A stretch of 64,000 nucleotides of DNA from Owenia fusiformis (lineage: Eukaryota > Annelida > Polychaeta > Sabellida > Oweniidae): assembly GCA_903813345.2 (NCBI GenBank), contig CAIIXF020000004.1, positions 27,469,985-27,533,984 on the forward strand, written 5' to 3'. The notes under the pieces were generated by a model. That model was given only the letters and a program-made list of their open reading frames with translations. It made no database searches and was not told the DNA's origin. Positions within the stretch are counted from its first letter, which is position 1, and every line of letters begins with the position of its first letter. Shown piece after piece: positions 60,895 to 64,000 of the stretch. A program made the translations under genes and the position numbers.

Positions 60895-61043
60895 CTGGAA
60901 ATATAAAGAATTATACAGAGTTTTGGTATGCTCTTGCACGCGTAAAAACTCAAGTTGAACAGATTAGCATAAGACGAAGGCAATATAGCACTTTTTCAAA
61001 CTGCGATAGAAAGGCCTTAGATTAGCTTTAATGTACTGTTTAA

Positions 61044-61494
61044 CCCTTAAATGGTTTTTGGGGTCTGTTTGGACCCCAGAGCTCATTCTTTGCAATAATT
61101 ATATCAGAAATAATCATTCTATCAACATGAAATTACATCTAATCCTCAATTAATTCAATTCCTTTCAGATAAAACAAACCAGATATAAATCGCATTATGA
61201 CTTTTTGTGCTACCTGAGGCCAAAGAACATCACTATCACTGAAACATATTCAATTAATACAGTGTTATATATAAATGCTAAGAAATGTTACAAAGTGCTA
61301 AAACACCCGACCCCTTATGATTAGGTTTACACATATTTCCATGCATTCATGATAAATAATGCATACATATTCTAAAAGGTAATAGATTAACCTATGTAAA
61401 ACTGAAGTCAGAATGAAAAAGCTTCTATGGTTGCAAAGTAATTGCAACCCCAAAAACCTTTAGAGGGTGTAAAAAACAAAAAAACATTTAAGGG
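61044..61494. mobile_element. piggyBac-like MITE flanked by TTAA
   Basis: TTAA (61040-61043) then CCCTTAAATGG at the left; CATTTAAGGG then TTAA (61495-61498) at the right. The ends begin CCC/GGG beside TTAA, as in piggyBac elements. A small hairpin GGGGTC...GACCCC is at 61058-61078. 451 bp, no ORF. Confidence 0.7.
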
Positions 61495-61499
61495 TTAAG

Positions 61500-63380
61500 C
61501 AATCTTACTATTCCTGTGAACTTGACTGATGATTTTTCAAAGAGATGACAAAATAATTTGGACTTTAGACAGGGATGGTGCAAACAACCCAACCACATGT
61601 TTTTTCTGAAATGTGCTCGTTTTCAACCCATTCCACCTCTGCTTTTTATGAGGATTTAAACAGGTGCACATGTAAGGCTAATTCATAACCTATTTGGCAT
61701 TTCCATAGTTTTTATTAAATACTATTATCTCCATAATAATTAATTGCACGTTTTTAACATGTATATTTTGCAGTTCTTCCAGGTGATGGTGTTTTGCTTT
61801 GCTTTTTTCATGAACCCCATCAAGCTTTACCTAATTATCATCTACACCTTAGATCCTAACCAACTACTACTATAAACTATATGTCTGCCTGGTTTGCTTA
61901 TCCCTGTCTAGTATCAGCACCTTTACCATGCATGCTAACAAAGTAACAAGATGATAGCGAGTAGAATTAGATGGATAGTCTGACTGTATACTTTTTTTAC
62001 ACTTTATGAACTTTTATTGTAACTTAACTATTCATTTCAATCCTCAAATATTCATGATATTATTGCATTGTTATTTGACTGTATTATCCAACTATCTTGC
62101 AATAAATATATTTGTACATAAAAAACAAGGGACTCTATACAATAAAGCAATGCACCAACAGAACGGCATTTTGTTTTGTCTCTGATTCATGGTATGTTTT
62201 CAGTTCTCTAAATTGTACAGAAATGCACAAAAATCAGACACATCATTCAAATTTTAGAGAGAAAAATGTGAGAGAGGTTCTGAATTTTTGATAAATACCC
62301 TTGCATAAAATACTTTTAAATAAAACATTATCAGCAACATACACTTTCTTGTTTTTAGGTAGATATCCTGACCAATTCCCCGACTCATTTTTTGTGAATT
62401 TGGAAAACCAATAAGTACAAAAGTTAAAATTGATATTTTATTAATCAATTGCATATTATGCGAGTGAAACCTTCATCCATCCATCTTAAAAAACTCATTG
62501 TAGTTGATTCCATAAGTGTAAATGACCTTGTTGTTTAACCCTTGCAACTGCCATATATAATTGCAGACAATATCATTATAACTGCCTGACAAATATATAC
62601 AACAATGTTAGTGGCTTTGTTCTTTGATACTGTCATTTTCTGCTGTTTCTTGTTTCAATCCGACCTGTACACCTTCAAAAATGATATCAGTTTTGCTGAT
62701 CCAAACATTTCAATAAATTCGTCTGATCTATTTTCACTATTTTAACCCCTTTCAAGCAATTAGCCTGCAAGTGTATATAGAGATTAACACCTACCTGCTG
62801 GTTGTTACTGCACATTTGTTGCTGGTGACCACCTCCGGCTGATAAACTAAATTTTTGAAAATCGACATTCCCATGTTAACCAATGGGAAATGTAGGTTTG
62901 CCACAAGTCATATGACAATATCCATCCATCCGAGTCCTTGCAAAAAATATGAGTTAGGCAGATAATTGAGGAAAAAACTGAGAAAATTTGGAGGTATTGG
63001 AAATAAAGTCAAGTTACCTTTCCATCAATATTTTAAGTTATTTCATCGCAGGTTAAGTAAATAAAAATTCAAACGTAAGAGGCTTTAACACATAGTTCAG
63101 TGGGGGAGCTAAGATTGCCAAACTTATGGAGGGGAGTGTACAAATTGTCTCTCGTTCCCTCCCCTTATATCTACTTTATTTGCCAATATCATTTTTACTT
63201 TAATTTAAAGAGTTTTCTAACAGCATTTGTTTTAACTAAAGGATAATAAATTCAAAATGAAAGGTGTAACATATCAGTATTTTAATAATATTTAAGAAAA
63301 CATTTATTCTGTCAAAACGTAGAAATAAACGAGTATAAGAGAATGGGGTGTGTCTATGTGCATATTTCAAGTTCATTTCA
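61500..63380. other. AT-rich spacer, no gene recognised
   Basis: A single copy of the 104-bp repeat family lies at 62190-62270. No exon could be supported, although earlier exons of the gene ending at 60646 may be here. Confidence 0.35.
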
Positions 63381-63718
63381 AATTAGAAAATGGAAAATAA
63401 CCGCCAAGAAGACATGTTCAATGCTGGTAATAGTGGGAGTAGATCCGGGAGTACTGATCAATAATATGTTCGTGTAGGCCGACAACCGCCTCAAGAGAAT
63501 GCTGCTACAGTGACTGAGCCTGTAAGTTGAATATTGCATGTACATTGTATACTTACCCAAAATAGATTTTCCTATGATTCTATGATGCATTTTAATCCTT
63601 TGTAATGCATAGACAATAGTTAGGCTTACACAGTAGTTGCAACATGAATATTGTCCAGTTGTCTGAATAAACCACCAAGCCCGGGCCACCCAGCTTATAC
63701 TCTTATTTCATTTTGCAG

Positions 63719-63801
63719 TCTATGCAGGAGGTGTACAGAAAAAGAAAAAGATAGAGAAGAGGTTGGACAGACCAAAACCTGACATTGTCAAAGATTACAC
63801 G
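63719..63801 (+). CDS. Internal exon of an unidentified plus-strand gene
   Basis: A strong acceptor (ttatttcattttgcag) and donor (ACG|GTATGG) bound 83 nt that read YAGGVQKKKKIEKRLDRPKP then DIVKDYT in the only open frame (enters with one base carried over, leaves in phase 0). A possible upstream piece is the ATG at 63389 (MENNRQEDMFNAG) with a donor-like GTAAGT at about 63523, but phases do not match the 63719 exon, so the link is not made. Lys-rich; family unknown. The gene continues past the window. Confidence 0.4.
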
Positions 63802-64000
63802 GTATGGAAACCTGCTAACTGATTATTTCTAAAGACATAAGGCTAAATCCACTTCAATGCCAGTATTGTTTTTATTTGTCCATTTCATATAATTTCTTTG
63901 TAAGTATAGTAATATATAAGTATTAGGGTGGTCCAAAATATGGCGAAAAACCAACTTTGTTTCAGATCATCTTCCTCATTTCACTTACTGTTGTCCATGA

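Noticed and set aside
63378-63689. 103-codon minus-strand ORF
   Set aside because: No recognisable family, and it overlaps a plausible plus-strand exon region. Probably chance.

Overview
This is nuclear DNA of an invertebrate animal: AT-rich, intron-rich, sparse in genes and crowded with minisatellites and small inverted-repeat transposons. The style (tandem DEG/ENaC channels, zinc-finger expansions, short GGAC arrays, 5'-truncated LINEs) suggests a marine invertebrate such as a lophotrochozoan, but the phylum cannot be fixed from the sequence. Gene structures were rebuilt by hand from splice sites, reading phase and remembered vertebrate homologues.

Layout. (1) 1-15.1 kb: a tandem array of intronless DEG/ENaC channel genes: a broken 3' end (1-269), gene A (3271-4965) and gene B (13395-15065). 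Homologous flanks show that a unit of about 10.1 kb was duplicated. A 4.27-kb inverted-repeat element (8246-12516) holding a LINE reverse transcriptase sits between A and B. (2) 16.5-23.6 kb, minus strand: the first six coding exons of TTC14. One of its introns has a tandemly amplified 5' splice site (about 1.8 kb of repeats) and a triplicated 3' splice site. The remaining exons are not in the window, so the channel genes may lie inside a TTC14 intron. (3) 24-31.9 kb: transposon debris, including two LINE reverse-transcriptase pieces. (4) 31.9-45.3 kb, minus strand: a complete 14-exon RSF1 gene (1526 aa) with PHD finger and acidic tails. Every exon phase closes.

(5) 45.6-57.1 kb, plus strand, head-to-head with RSF1 (306 bp between start codons): a four-exon DsbA/FrnE-type thiol oxidoreductase of 217 aa. 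Its active-site CPWC motif reads TGA-Pro-Trp-Cys. A well-formed SECIS-like stem-loop lies in the 3' UTR 346 nt after the stop codon. I conclude that this is a selenoprotein with a U-P-W-C redox centre, and it is the most important result in the window. An ORF caller would miss it because the true start lies upstream of the TGA.

(6) Inside intron 2 of the selenoprotein gene, on the opposite strand, lies an intronless C2H2 zinc-finger gene of 21 fingers. A second, degenerate zinc-finger copy with in-frame stops is nearby. (7) 57.4-64 kb: a Harbinger-like and a piggyBac-like short element, a 21-bp minisatellite related to the N-terminal coding repeat of the zinc-finger gene, a last exon of an unknown minus-strand gene and an exon of an unknown plus-strand gene at the right edge.
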